Below, piece by piece: positions 13,781 through 26,419 of a DNA stretch of 64,000 nucleotides. The stretch is from positions 444,186 through 508,185 of the forward strand of contig VXAZ01001688.1 of the NCBI GenBank assembly GCA_013399875.1, written 5' to 3'. The DNA is from Gymnorhina tibicen (taxonomy: Eukaryota > Chordata > Aves > Passeriformes > Artamidae). A program made the translations under genes and the position numbers. Numbering within the stretch: the stretch's first letter is position 1; every line of letters begins with the position of its first letter. Under the pieces are notes generated by a model that had not been told where the DNA came from, searched no databases, and saw nothing but the letters and a program-made list of their open reading frames with translations.

Positions 13781-14440
13781 GAGCAGGAGCGTGAAGAGTG
13801 ACAATTCAGCACGGGAAAGATAAAGATGGAACAAGAATGGGATCAAGAGAGAGCGCACAGAAAAGATGGAGAGGAAGGGAAATTTGAAATGGAAACGATG
13901 GAAATGGAATATGATTTCCAGAGGGAAAGAATAAGGGTGAATGAGGGTCCTACTGGGTCAGCCCATGCATATTTAGTCAGTTATAATAAGGTAAAATTGC
14001 TTCCTCATTACAAAGAAGGGAATGATGTTGATATGTTTTTGCAGTCTTTTAAAAAACTGTACAGAACTTATAATTGGTGAGAGGAGGCATGGGCAGCACA
14101 GTTCAGCCCCTGCGCCATGGGAAAGCCCTGGAGGCCTGTGCCAGGCTGGTTGATAATGACTGCCCTGACTATCAAATTGTGCAGGGAGCCTTCCTGAGAA
14201 GGTATGGGCTTGACCCCAGAGACCTGCAGGGTTACACCTGGGTCTCCAAGGAAAGGATCTGATAACTCCTTTCCTGAATTGGCTGTAGAAATGACAAATT
14301 TATTTAACAGGTGGACAGAAGGTGAAAAGATATCTGTATCTGGGTTTTTTTCTTTCCTTTTTTTTTTTTAATGATGAAATTATCTTGAGGAGCAGCTTCT
14401 AGAAGATGTTCTGAAGGATTCGGGAGCCTGCTAGACAGAA
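13781..14440 (+). mobile_element. Broken Ty3/gypsy-type gag relic (SCAN-related capsid region)
   Basis: This is an eroded gag of the Ty3/gypsy (Metaviridae-like) kind whose capsid N-terminal fold is the accepted relative of the vertebrate SCAN domain. In order it shows: a Glu/Arg-rich charged segment (about 13781-13945); a segment with LLPHYKEGNDVDMFLQSFKK (13996-14055); a Trp/Glu/Ala-rich segment; GKALEACARLV and DNDCPDYQIVQGAFLRRYGL (14119-14208); FPELAVEMTNLFNRW (14270-14314); and EQLLEDVLK (14396-14424). The reading is broken by in-frame stops near 13799 and 14078, frame changes near 14110 and 14260, and a T-rich insertion at 14344-14370. No protease, reverse transcriptase, integrase or LTR was seen. 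It is clearly inactive. A degraded SCAN-containing host gene is the alternative, but there are no zinc fingers or splice structure. Confidence 0.72.
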
Positions 14441-15787
14441 AATCCTTCTATTAAAATTTTCAGCCTATTAATCAAAGCAATGTTTTTGTGAGAAAAGTAA
14501 TGGGAATCCTACCTACTTCCACAAAGACTTGCCCCTTCTTTCAGAAACAACCAGAAACAGACAACAAAGTACACAACTTCCAGAATTTTATAAGCCGCAA
14601 TCTACTACTTCAACAACATAGTAACAACCCAAATCTCGTTCTATTTCATATGCAGAGACCACAGATACGCCATGGAGTGTGACCGAGGAGATCAGTTCTT
14701 GTGCTTCATTCAGTACTGGAAAGGAGTTTTACAGAAGCAAGTTCAGATGCAGTTTGCTGAAAGTCCCTTAGTGGAAGCACTGACACCAGCCTGCGTTTCC
14801 AGAGGTGGCTCATTCCTCCTGGAAAGCATTACCCAGAATGCCTCCACATTCCAGCCTGGATTTCCATTTCAAACAAAGCGGGAAGGACTGGAAAGCGGCT
14901 GCAGTAGGAGACAGATGTTTTTCTCTGCTTTCTGAAATATTCACTACCTGTAACGAGTCTGTAAAATTCAACGTTGACTCAGCTACTGCATTCCCAAATT
15001 CCTTCCAGACTCTTGACTCAGTCTCCTCTCTGCCTGGCAGTGTCCTGCTGCTTCCTCTGACACTTCCCTCAGCACCCTTCCCTCCAGCTCCAGGGGCAGC
15101 ACATCCCTGTTAACAGCACAGCAGCCCTGCGGTGCTTCACCCCAGGCTCTGCAGCCAAGGCTGGAGTGAAGAAATTTGCTGTCTTCAATGTCATTTTCTT
15201 TAACTTCTGTTCCACTGTTGATCATTTATCCTTTCTCTTTCAACTCACCCATTTTCTCCTAATTGCTTCCTAATACTCTTAACTGAATATCCATTGTACT
15301 TTTAACTTATCTCTGACCTTTTTATCTTCAAATTCCCCCTGAACCCACCTGCATGTACAGCCCCTTACTGCCAGCATCGTTTGGGCTTTCATTTCATTGG
15401 CTTTTAATTTTCTGGATAGATTTTGGCATGGATAATGTCCTGAATTTTGAGGTGAACTTCCCTTCAAGCTCCTGCTTCTCTCCTAATTAATGTGTAAAAG
15501 TCCTATATCCCCTATGAAGGTTTCGGTGGAAGAATTACCACCACCTACTCACATCTTATTTCCCTCTTTGTACAGATATCACACCCAGACAGAGGCTTCA
15601 CTGAGGGGGTTCACTGACATGAAAGGGAGCAGATTTTAGTCTAAAGGCATTTCTTGAATGTTTCCCTCCTGTTCCCACACTTGCTCTATCCCATTTCCCA
15701 TATGTGCTAGTGTGGAAAGAGCTGCCTGTGGGTCTCTTTAGGATGGCCACTGCCATCATTTCTGTCACTTTTAACGGAGTTTTTGCC
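14441..15787. other. Non-coding stretch downstream of the gag relic
   Basis: No pol-type motifs or LTR could be recognised after the gag relic. The open frames at 14488-14682 and 14672-14935 carry no zinc knuckle or protease motif. The T- and CT-rich part at 15180-15310 is low complexity. Confidence 0.5.
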
Positions 15788-15900
15788 TGCAGATCCCAAA
15801 GTACTTCAGAGAGAAGCCAATACCAATGTCTACATTTGATAAACAGGCAAATGGAGGTACAAAGTGATTCACACAAAGTCACACAGCTCAGAAAAGTCCC
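15788..15900 (+). mobile_element. MIR-like ancient amniote SINE relic
   Basis: The stretch reads AGATCCCAAAGTACTTC, then TACATTTGATAAACAGGCAA, ATGGAGGTACAAAGTGATT and finally CAAAGTCACACAGCTCAG. This is the order of the 3' half of MIR-type SINEs: 'atcccaaag', then an acagatg-like block, then 'gaggyacaaag' and the hallmark 'agtcacacagct'. Such copies are old and shared across amniotes, and this one is well diverged. It has no intact pol III promoter boxes, so it should be inert, although some MIRs have been co-opted as enhancers. Confidence 0.68.
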
Positions 15901-18900
15901 ACAAATTTGTCATGCAAATGCTTTACCTTTGATGCAGAATTTATTCTTGAATTCTCTCATCCTATCTCAGCCCTGACAGAGAGAAAAATCCTTAAGAGAA
16001 ATAGTTCAAGCTCCTGACCTGTCCAGCACAGTGGAGCTGTTCTGGCTGGTACCAGCTCACCAGCTGCTCCTGATTGATCATTTATCCCCGGCTGAACAAC
16101 TCTCAGCTGAAAGAATTCTGCTTGTGCACTTTGTTGAGCTCGGACCAGCTTGCAGAACACATCCAGGGAAAGCACGTGCTGGATTTAAAGCGAGGTTCAG
16201 GTGCTGCTGTGGTTTGGGGGTGAGCATTAGAGCTGCACGTAACAAATAGGGGGTTATTTTAATCTTCTATAACTGCATGAGATTCAGATTTTAATTGACT
16301 TCTTCCCTCCTGAACTCATCTCATAAAGCGTGTTAGGTATATCTGCTGAGTAAATAGGAGACAATAATATGTTGAAATGTCTGTCTGGAGAGTTTCTTCC
16401 ACCCAGAGCTGAAAATCGATACAGCTCAGAGAGACATCCCTTGTTAATATAACTTTTCCTTTCAGCATGTTCCTAACATGTTTAATATTTTGCAGTGTTA
16501 TTTCGCTGGCACTGAAAGCCCAACCCGTGTCGCCAGATCCCTGAACTGGGACTCCAGGGATGTGTGTTCCACTCCTGGAGCCGTTTTTAACATCTTGGAC
16601 AAGTAAGTACAGCTCTCCAGGCCCTTATATCCATTCCCAGCCATTCCCTTTTGGGCCTCGTTCCTGTAAAGAGTGTGCATATATTTGACTGTATAAACTG
16701 GGAAGGTTTTTAGTGACTGGGAGCAGTCCAGTGACTTAAAATTAGTGTTAAATCCAGAACCTGAATCTTTGTAAGACACAGCTTTGAATTGTGCACTCTC
16801 AGCTTGTGCTGAATTGGGATAATAAACTGTGAAGCTCTCAAAGACAATCTACCTGTAGCACCCCCAAAAAAAGCCATTTCTGGTGCTCTTGTCTGGCCTC
16901 GAAGTCAGATTTCAGGCTTGGGGTTGAGCAGGGAGGAAGTTTCAGGTGAATTTCATCTGTCCCTGGGCTCTTACAAATAGCCTGGATTTGCCCCTCTGGA
17001 CTGAATACTGTCAGGCTGAAAATATACGTTGGAAAAACACTCTCCATTTCCTGCCCAAATCAGCCTATAAATAACCCGTGCGGCCCAAAGTGGCCCTGAT
17101 CCTACCTCAGGAATAGCTGCTGTGGTGCAGCAGTGACAACAACAAAGAGAGGGGAATTGGTTAAGTACTTTGGGGGTTAAAATCTGTGCCCTGCACAGTA
17201 AATTTTATGGCCAAAAGTGAGTCTTCTATAGTCTCATTTATTATTGCAAAAATGATTGGAACTGGGGACCGTGACACTATTACCTGTTACTGCAGATTTA
17301 TTGAAAATTAGCAATTCCATTTATATCTATGAGATTTCAGGGATTATTCTGTTATAGACTGGGAAACTGATAGATTTATAACGCTGGCGAATCCAGTTGT
17401 ACCAACTAATAGAGCCAGTGAGAAAATTTAGAGGTTTGTACTCCTAAAGGAGTTAACCTTTGGATAAAGAAACATTTTTCAAGTAGCATCTGAGAAATTA
17501 TTGGATTCATAAATTCTCACTGCTGCATCATGAAAAATATTCATTTCCTGGGGTTTATATTTTTGTCCGGAAAAGATACAGAAGGCAAAATTTCATCCAA
17601 AACCGTTTCACTCCACTCAAAGCCCTGCTCTAATTGCTGCTGTACCTTGTGTTAACCCTTTGGCGTTTATTGGCAGACTTTCCCTGGCTGACCCTGAGGA
17701 AATTTTCAAGGTATGAATCTTCTAAATTCATTAACATTGTATTGACTTCAGTGAATCTGATTTTACTTTAATTTTGATTTTTGTGTACTCGCTGTGCTCC
17801 TTAAAAATTGACCCAAACCTGCAAAGGTATTAAATTCCTGTCAGGATGTTGGGAGTTCTTCAGGATGTGTTTTTGCTTGTTTGTTTTTTAATATGTGAGA
17901 TCTCTGGCTGTGGATGAGCTTGTGTAACTCAGCTGTCACTTTTGCTTGGCTGCTTTAGTATTGATTATTGCAAAAACTGGGGAACTGGCAAACAAATCTG
18001 CAATTTATCTATGAATATATGAGAAAAACCTAACGGGACCCCAGCTCCTCAGTAATGTGAGAACAGTGATCACTGCATTCCTGCAGAATGCAATTCAAAT
18101 CCATCACCCAACGCTCCAGATCGCCCAGGATGCTGTTTCTTTTCCCATTCAATACGCCCCAATCCCTCTTGTTCAGGCCTGTTAAGGAGGTGGCTGGGCC
18201 TGATTCAAAACTCAGCCCTGCTGAGGGAAAACATTATGACTTGCTGGGGACTACCCCGATTTCTCCTAAGGGAACAGAGGTAAGGGACTGTTTCACTGGT
18301 TTCAGCAAGGAAGTTGGAAGAATTCAGGCTTGGACACTGGACTGGGAAGGTTCATTTTGGCTCTTATTAACTTATGGCTATTTTTGTCCGAATTACATAT
18401 ATAGATAAACGGATTCTTTAAAATTACTTTTGAAAATAATTCAAGGGTTTATAAATCATAAAAGCTGCAGGGGCTAAGGTCTGAAAAAGAAATAAATGTT
18501 GAATTTCAGCTAAAGTAATCCAGAGTACTCCCACTTTAAAGGGGAAGACGAATGACAAGTGCTCGTAATATGGACCACATCCCCACCCCAGTGGCATCAA
18601 CTGAGTTTGGTTATTAACTTTGGAAAGAGGGAAAATCCTTTATCTGAGAATCTCTAAGGAAAAAAGCCCCTGGAATTACCCCAACATTTCACAATCAGCA
18701 AGGCAAAAATGGAGTGCGCAAAGAGTTAGATTCCATCATTTGGTTATAACTCTGCACCTGTAACTTGGGAATAAGGCAGCTCTCAGTGTCCAGTGTTTCA
18801 CAGCAGCCACAAACCAAGTTTAAAATGCCCAACACAATTTTTATTTCTGTTTATATTGAATATAAACTTATGTATGAGATATTTCTAGCTAGAATTAAAA

Positions 18901-18949
18901 AAAAAACCCAACAAACCTGAATAAGAATCTCCTCTTTCTGAGTTCTGCT
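15901..18949. other. Non-coding stretch, nothing firm
   Basis: No gene is visible. A short piece at about 17736-17830 (ATTGACTTCAGTGAATCTG followed by TTGACCCAAACCTGC) resembles the 3' end common to ancient amniote LINEs of the L3/CR1 group, but the match is too short to annotate firmly. The rest is unique-looking AT-leaning DNA. Confidence 0.45.
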
Positions 18950-19015
18950 CTAGAGTTTGTGCTGGCTTTTGACCCAGGACAAATCACCTCCATCAAAGGC
19001 TGAGCTATCCCCACC
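18950..19015 (-). mobile_element. Possible MIR-like SINE fragment
   Basis: The sequence TTTTGACCCAGGACAAATCACC followed by GGCTGAGCTATCCCCACC resembles, with mismatches, the reverse complement of the MIR segment around 'gaccttgggcaagtcac ... ctcagtttcccc'. The similarity is short and diverged, so this is a weak call. Confidence 0.3.
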
Positions 19016-21819
19016 TACAACTTCTCAGAATCCAGCCCGGAATGCACCAATTTCTGATTATTGTGGCAAAATATCCCAACTTGGCTGAATTCCTTAGTGC
19101 AGAACCACATATAAGAACTGGACATGGAGCTATACATATGTCTAAGACTCGGTCAGAATATGGACTTTTCTCTCCTTGGACTATAAAGGAATTATATTTC
19201 AAAGGTTGTAGATCATTTTCCAACAGCAGTGACTCCTGTTGAAGCACAAGAAAATAACCTTGATTATACCTGGAAGATTGTTTCTTGTACCTTTTTATGC
19301 AAACCCATTTTTGCATCTCTCCTGTTCTAAGGACCGAACACAACTTCTCTGGTGGATGAATTCATGGCTTCATTCTAGAAGAATTCATTCTTCTGAGGAG
19401 GCTCAGTGGATGTCAAGAGGCAGGAACTGTGTAAGAATGATGCAAGGCAACCAGGGAGAAGTTGCTGAACTAAACAGAAAACATTTCATCCCCCCGCAGC
19501 TGCTGAATTCCCCCCGGAATATTTTCCTTTATGTTGTTAAAGGAAGCTCGTTCATGTCATGGTATTTTTTTGCTATAATAATCAGTGCATCAGTACTTCA
19601 GACTATTATGAGGGGAAGTATTTTAGCCCAGAGACAGGCAATAAAAAGGAACTTTAACAAATAATGAGTAAGAGAGCAAGAAGGCAGCTACGTTCTTCAT
19701 GTAAATCAAAGTTGTTCCAGAAAGGCTGGGAAAGAGAGGTTGCTATTTCCAACTGAGAGTCAACTGAAAGTTAATGGGGACATCACTAAAGATCACAGAC
19801 AAACGGGCACTGTACTTTTAATGAATATTTTATTCATGTCACCTTTTAATTAGTTAAATTTGATAGGATGATAATGTAATGCAAAATGGCTTCCTCCCCA
19901 GACCATTTTAGGTGGAGGGTAGATCAGAATTTAATTTTAGGCTAATGCCAGGTCAAAATTAAATTTAAAAAAATTATGGTTGGAAAGTAATAAATCCAAA
20001 GTGACCAATGGAAAAAAATATTAAGTTAATGAGATGTGCAAGCCATTTAGAAAAGCACAGATATTTTATATGACATATATTTTTCTTATCTGGAAACAAG
20101 CCATTTTAATACCTGCTGATAGGGATGAAAATAGGGAAAGGAGAAGAAGGGGCACTCTTGAAGTTATTGCTATCAGGTCTTGATAAAGTTATGAAGGTAA
20201 ATGCAAAAAGCTCGTGGTGGGGGTATTCATCTATTCATCGGCAAGCTTGGTAACAACTTAAGACCCCGAAATCCTCTTTTAGGTATTTAAATGTGTGTTC
20301 TGCTGCTCAGGGTGTTGTCACTCCCATATGCCAAGGAAGAGGTTCACAAATTGGGTTCAGTGGCTGCCCTGAAACCATGAAGCTGGGATCAGGCAGCCTC
20401 ATCCCTCTCCTTTCTCTGCTCCATCATGAGCCAGCACACACACACACAGGACATGCAGGGGATCTCACAGCTCACATCTGCTCTTACACAGCCTCACCAG
20501 TTGCACAGACACTGTGCTTCCCCGGTCCCTCTCCTTCCTCCAAGGCATTAAAAGGTACTCACAGAGATGATGTCAAAAAGAGTTGTTATAATAGCAGGTA
20601 TTTCTTAAGTTCAGCTATGAGAAAGTTCATCATCGTCATTTGTAGAGTGCAACAAGTAAAAAAATGTCAAATCACGTAAAGCCAGAGCAGAAGCTGTGAG
20701 CAGGGAACTCAGTAAGAGGAATGTGCTCCTCTGAAATGAGGTCTGAGTGAACAGGAGTGCGGAAACTGAGCTCCTGGGACAGGAGGAAACTCATTCAATG
20801 CAAAGACATTAAACTGCATCGTGATGTGAAACCACAGAGCATAATGGTTCCCTTGCAGTAAAGCTTTGCGTTTGTGACAATTGTTACACAGGAAATACAC
20901 CCAGGGAGTTTCACAAATTGAACAAATCACCTGATTCCAAGTTATTTCTGGATATTCTGCTGGCAGCATTGCAGCTGACTAATCCAACCATGTCTGCTGC
21001 TTTTCGGTGTGAGTCTGCTGCATTAGCCATGCCACCAGAGGTGTGACACTGGGCTAATGGACTGCAGCCTCCCTGGATCCCCCCCTCCAGATCATCTGCA
21101 AACTGAAGCTGTACAAAAGAGTGTCTTCCCACCCATCAAGCAGCACATGAAGTTACTGCAATGCTTCAGCATCCACTGTGGCAAATTTTGGGTGGAATTT
21201 CAGGTGCGGGTGTTATTTGATAAAATCTAAAGTGAAAATGGGCACGTGGACGGACGCGGCTTTCCCATCACCACACAGAAGTGAGAGGAGATGTTAGAGC
21301 CCAGCAGGAGCCAGGGCATTATTGCAGTTTGCTCTCCTCACTACACAGCTCACTGATAAGCTGCGATGGTCGTCAGGACTATTGATTCACTTTTTGAAGG
21401 CGGGTGTGTGGATGCTGGCTTTAAGCAATCTCTTCTCAAGGCTCAGTTTGATAATCCTTTTCAAGCTTTTATTTAAACTCTCTAAGAGGAAAAAGCAAGA
21501 ATGAATTAGAAACTGGAAGAACACAAAGAAGCTTGAAAGAGAAGATCAATAACTCACATGCAGAGCAATAAACAAACTGGAACAATTACAGTGAGAGATG
21601 GTTATTGATCAATATCAGGAGCAGCTCATATAGCAGCACCTCTGTTTACACCAGACCTCAATTATATTCTTACTTGCTCATAATAATATAGCTGCATTCT
21701 ACAACTTTTATCACCAGGGAAATTTTAATTCCCTCTTATTAGTGAATAATAACCATATGTTTCCAGGCAGTGGTGGCTCTCAGCACATTTCCATATCAGC
21801 CAGTCCCCACTGCCCCTGT
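19016..21819. other. Non-coding stretch, nothing recognised
   Basis: The longest plus-strand open frame (19239-19664, 141 codons) has no domain, poor composition and no splice context, so I do not treat it as a gene. Part of 19800-20100 is strongly AT-rich. A short (CA)n run lies near 20434-20448. Confidence 0.5.
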
Positions 21820-21915
21820 GGAGCTGGAACCTCTCCCACAGCCTGGAAAGCTGAGCTGCAGAGAGGTGAACTGACCCCCTGAGGCCAAGGGCAGGGGCAG
21901 AACGGGGGAGATCTC
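21820..21915 (+). mobile_element. Possible MIR-like SINE relic
   Basis: CTGGAAAGCTGAGCTGCAGA followed by GAGGTGAACTGACCCCCTGA and GGCCAAGGGCAGGGGCAGA parallels the MIR order 'gaaactgaggcacagagaggtgaagtgac...ccaaggtca...ggcagag'. It lacks the conserved 'tcacacagc' and is diverged, so confidence is moderate at best. Confidence 0.42.
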
Positions 21916-24347
21916 CTGAGCTCTGGGGAGGTGGTTTTCTGCCAGTGAAGTCCCTGGAGACCTCCACAGCAAGAGGAGACCTTTTCAACCAAGAGCAAAA
22001 ATCATCACCTGTAAGTCAAGACGATGAAACACCAAGTAATCATCAGCTCAGCACAAGTGTCCCCCAAAAGGAGCCACCTGCCTGACCTTGGGACTGAAAG
22101 GCAGCGATTCCAGCCCCCCCTGCCAGTGCCAGCACTGCCTCGTGCAAAGAGCCGAGGTGTGTGATTCTCACTGAGCCAGGACATTCGCTGCCCTCCCCTT
22201 ACACGCTCTTGCCTGCTCTGTACAAACTCTCACGCGCTCACATTTTGTTCAATTACACGAGTCAGAGTAAAATTTAGGTTTCCGCTGGTTGGAACTTCGT
22301 GGTTTGGACTTAATGAGATGTATCAGCACCAACACAGCTTTGCCTTTCTTGGGAAATTCCTCCCTCACTGATGTCTGAGGTAAGTGGGTTTTAATTCAAG
22401 GTATCCGTGTCAAGCCTCCAGCCTGTCTCCGTAAAATCTGACATATAAGACGACTTGCTAAAGAATAATGAGCTGAAGTCTGTCCTCTTCCAAAGTTTCT
22501 TTACTAAAGTAAGCTCGCCTTTAAAATATAATCGAAAATCCCAGAATCCTATTCATGAATCATATTGAAAATTTCAGGGTGCAGAATTAGGTCTGGCTGA
22601 AATAAATCTGAAAACCAAAGTTGACATGAAGTAAAATAATTTATGATAAACTAACTTTTTCCCCCCCAGAGTCTGAATGATACCATTTTACTAAAAAACT
22701 GTTCCGTAAACTTCTCCATAAACACTGATGAAAATATCTATAGCCAAGAGATTGTCCATGAAGTTTCAATTTGAAAAAGTGTGTAGATTTTCATTTTACT
22801 GTCAACAATTTCAACAAGAGAAATTTCCTGGAGCATCCAGAGAAAAGCCCTGAAGGTGGTTCCATGTCCTGTTTCTGCTGCGTTGTATGACAAGCTTTAT
22901 CTTTTCTTTATTTTAAGCATCCACTGTGCCTTCCCACTTTAGTTTTTATTCTGATCCAGCCCTCTGCTGTTTTGACATTCAGGTGTTCTTCAAAGATCCG
23001 TCTCTGATTTCCTCGTAATCCTTACACAAAATGGACAATATGCTGAGGAAAACCGCCTTGCAAAGTTGCCAAAAGAGCAATTCCAATCTAATTAGGAGTT
23101 CGTGGTGCTTCAGTGAAAGCAGCACAAACACTGTTAATATTCACTGCAGCTGCTTTGTCAATAACTCCCAGTGAATCCTCCAATTTATCAGAAAAATCAG
23201 GAAACTATTGGATTCTATGACACTGATAGATCTATCAGTATTCATTGCCCCCATCCTCTGCAACACGAGGCACAAATGCCAATAACTCTAACAGTCCCTT
23301 AAATGCTGAAGGATCATTATTAAAGTGTGCTTGGCATCCCTGGTCATTAATTATAATCTTGTGCACATATGCAGTGTGATTGCAGGAAATAATCAGCTTT
23401 GTCTGCCAAATTGGCAACATTTAGAAACTAATTTGTTATGACATACCATCAAAGATATTTAAACAACAAACCCAAAGCTCTGCTGCACTGCGCACACTGT
23501 TAAAATATCAGATCACATCATTAAAAAATAGTTAACATATCCGAGGGGAGGTAATATTTATCCTTGAACCCCGGTTCAAGTGGAATTTCCAGCAAGAACA
23601 GTTATATCCTTTCTCCCTCGCAGTCCACAGGAGAGGGAACTCTCTCCAGAGTGACGGGCGGGCGGGGGGAGGCAATGGCTGGGATTACACCGCAGACTCG
23701 CTGTCAGTCAGGAGCTATTAAACAGCCATTGAATAAATGTTTGCCAAGAGCAAAGCTTGCCCGGGATTACCACGCTATCCGGGATGCCTGCAGATTCCTT
23801 CAGAGCCTTCGAACTCATATTTATCTGTCTAATTTCTCCTGCAGCCCCTGTTCCCACTGTCAGCCCCCTGCTCTGCCAGCAGGAGGGTGCGAGCACCTCC
23901 AGCCCCTCCAGCCTCGCAGCCGGGGCTCAAGGAAAGGTTGTGCTTTGGGGAGGGAAGGGCTCAGCCCCAGCTCTGCCAGGAATATCCAGGAGGAGCTGAG
24001 CTCCCAGCAAACTCCTGTGAATTTTCCCCAGCCTGAATTCCTGCTCACTGGACAGCAATTTATTCCTTGTCACTCGGTTTCTTCATACTGCCCAGGACAA
24101 GGGCAGTCCCTGCAAACCACCTGAAGGAACAGAGGGACTCCCAGGAAACCCCTTCGTGCTGCTGTCTCACAAATCCTGCTCATGCAGGATGCAAACCCCA
24201 CAGTTTGGACTTTTCCCTGTGGGCAGCACGGGTCCTCTGAGGAGAACCAGAGAGCTACACTGCGGATTTCCTGCCACAGACAGCGCCCAAGCTTTGGTAT
24301 TTGAGCTGTGGACTGGGAGAAGCCCAACACTGGTGCTGCGGAACTTA
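21916..24347. other. Non-coding stretch, nothing recognised
   Basis: No gene is visible. A G-rich motif at 23656-23672 (GGGCGGGCGGGGGGAGG) is a good quadruplex candidate. It lies within a slightly GC-richer 350 bp that also holds a plus-strand frame (23564-24124, 186 codons). That frame has no recognisable domain and low-complexity Ser/Pro-rich content, so it is not called as coding. Confidence 0.5.
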
Positions 24348-24455
24348 GGCTGGTCCTGGGAAAGGGCTGAACCTGGGAAGGGGCTAATCCTGGGAAAGGG
24401 CTAATCCTGGGAAAGGCTTAATCCTGGGAAAGGGCTAATCCTGGGGAAAGGCTAG
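24348..24455 (+). repeat. Minisatellite, about six 17-18 bp units
   Basis: Units of the form GGGCTAATCCTGGGAAA are repeated head to tail roughly six times. The first two units are diverged (GGTCCTGGG, GAACCTGGG) and the inner ones are nearly identical apart from single-base slips. Higher identity in the middle with worn edges is typical of a variable-number tandem repeat. It probably differs in copy number between individuals. Confidence 0.93.
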
Positions 24456-26419
24456 GCTGTGCAGCAGGTTTGCATCAGCAAGGTGACAGACCCCGGGCAC
24501 CCTCCTGTCTGTCGGGGTGAGCTCTGAATCTGTGCACTGAAACTTCCAAGGCTCCGGATCAGGAGCTTGCAGTGGAGTGTAGGAGACCATGGAATATTCA
24601 AGGCCTTGCAGGCTCACATGGATATCAGAGGGTGCACAAGGCTTATTGTATTATGTGCATACCTAATGGGATTTCTTTCCTCAGCTCTATGGTCAGGCTA
24701 TTAAAACATGCATCAAAATAAAACCAGAAATTAAATATTGAGCTACGCTTTCATCCAGGAAACAAAACTCCCCCCTTTTTCTTTTTCTACATAAATGAGC
24801 AGAATGATTTTAAAACGGCAAATCACTTCTGTAACATATTTTAAATGAAAAAATTGTTTCTAAATTGACACATGGCTCTAGTTTTTATTAAGAGAGCTAA
24901 ATATGATGCTTTTCTCTAGAGTAAGAAGTGAACTTGTAAGCTTTTCTGCAGTCTTTTCTGACACTTTTCCCTCTACATTCTGCATCCTTCAGTGAATTTT
25001 TTTGTTGTTGTTGATGTCCCCTCCTGTAACAGGAGTCCATCAGCCCAGTTAAAGCTGAGGATAGGGAATCCAAGGAGAGACAAGTGAAAACACTTAAGCA
25101 TGGGACTGCTGCTCCATTCTCACAGTAATGACTGCTTTCTCTGGGAGACAGGACTTCCACAGAATCTTTTGTTTAGTTTTTGTGACAATTTCTTATTCTC
25201 TTCCCATGTTTTCTCAGAATCCAGCGTTCCACGTTATCGGAACAGCAGTTCAGAAATCACAGTTTTGTGCAAATCCATTTCCCCAGATTCTTAATTGCTG
25301 TCATCAGCCACTGAACCAACAATAATATCTTTTCCTTTCTTTCTCGGGGTATTTTGTAGCTTGTAACTTATTTAATAACAAACTCTTTTAAAATGCTTGA
25401 AAAGAACCAATATCTTTTTCATAACATAATTAATGTTACACTTCTTTCCGCACAGTTGGAAAACTATGGGTCCCAAGGATACTTGTAGAAATAGGAGGTA
25501 ATAAAATGACCTCAAATCCATTGTCATGGAAGGATAAACTGTATCAAAAAGTACCTCAGACTATTAATAACTCTGACATCAATATTCTTAAAATGTTTCC
25601 ATATTTTCAAAGAAAAATAATAGATATAAACTTCTAATTTGCACCTGAAAAATGAAGTAAATGTTTTCTACAGACCTGTATAGATTTCACAGCATTATTA
25701 GCCTTTAAGCTTCCAAATGAGTAATCTATATAGCCTCAAGTTCATAAAACCTCTTCAAGAGGACGCATTTTACCTTGAAAAGTTCTATTACAATGTACTC
25801 CACTGAGGCCAGCAGTTAAATTATATATAACAGAATGGATATAATTATTTTCTTCTTTTTTCTAATTTGGATAAAAGTTATTCAGCAGTTACATACAGGC
25901 CTGATACGCTGGCCTTGGAAACAATACCCTGTCAAAAAAAGCTTTTGAAAAGAAGTATCCAATGAACAATATCTTCCCACTGGGAACCAAGCCAAATAAC
26001 ACAAGTCCAACACATCTCAGCCAGGCTGAGGTGCTGCCCCTGTGCCCCAGAGCGCCAGGACAGTAGGTGTGTGCCTGTTTCACTGGAGGCAACTCCCAAA
26101 ATGAACTGCCTCAGGAGAAAACACAGGAGGGATTCAATCCCCATGAACTCCAGCCCTGCTGGCTTCATTTTGACGCTTCCTCACGCTAGCACGGAGAGGA
26201 GCTCTAAAGGCAAGGATGGCTCTGACCTTCCTGTGCTCAGAGCACAGGAACAGGAGGAGTTCCCCCTCTCAGTGCCAAGCCCTGTGGAACAGTTCCCGCA
26301 GTTCCAGTGCCGAGCACAGGACGAGAAGAAGGTGCTCTGAGGAGCAGGGAAGACTGTAGGTACAAGGACAAGCTCTTCGAGTGCCCATCTCTCTCCTTGC
26401 CATCCCCATCTCTCTCCTT
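24456..26419. other. Non-coding stretch, nothing recognised
   Basis: No gene is visible. The part from about 25340 to 25870 is AT-rich and free of obvious repeats. Only short open frames without domains occur. Confidence 0.5.

Noticed and set aside
19239..19664. 141-codon plus-strand frame
   Set aside because: No domain, no splice sites, and an AT-rich, unbiased codon pattern.
19788..19830. AAAGTTAATGGGGAC word resembling ancient LINE 3' ends
   Set aside because: A single short word with no supporting neighbours.
23564..24124. 186-codon plus-strand frame
   Set aside because: No recognisable domain, Ser/Pro-rich low-complexity content, and overlapping open frames on both strands. It is treated as a GC-composition effect.
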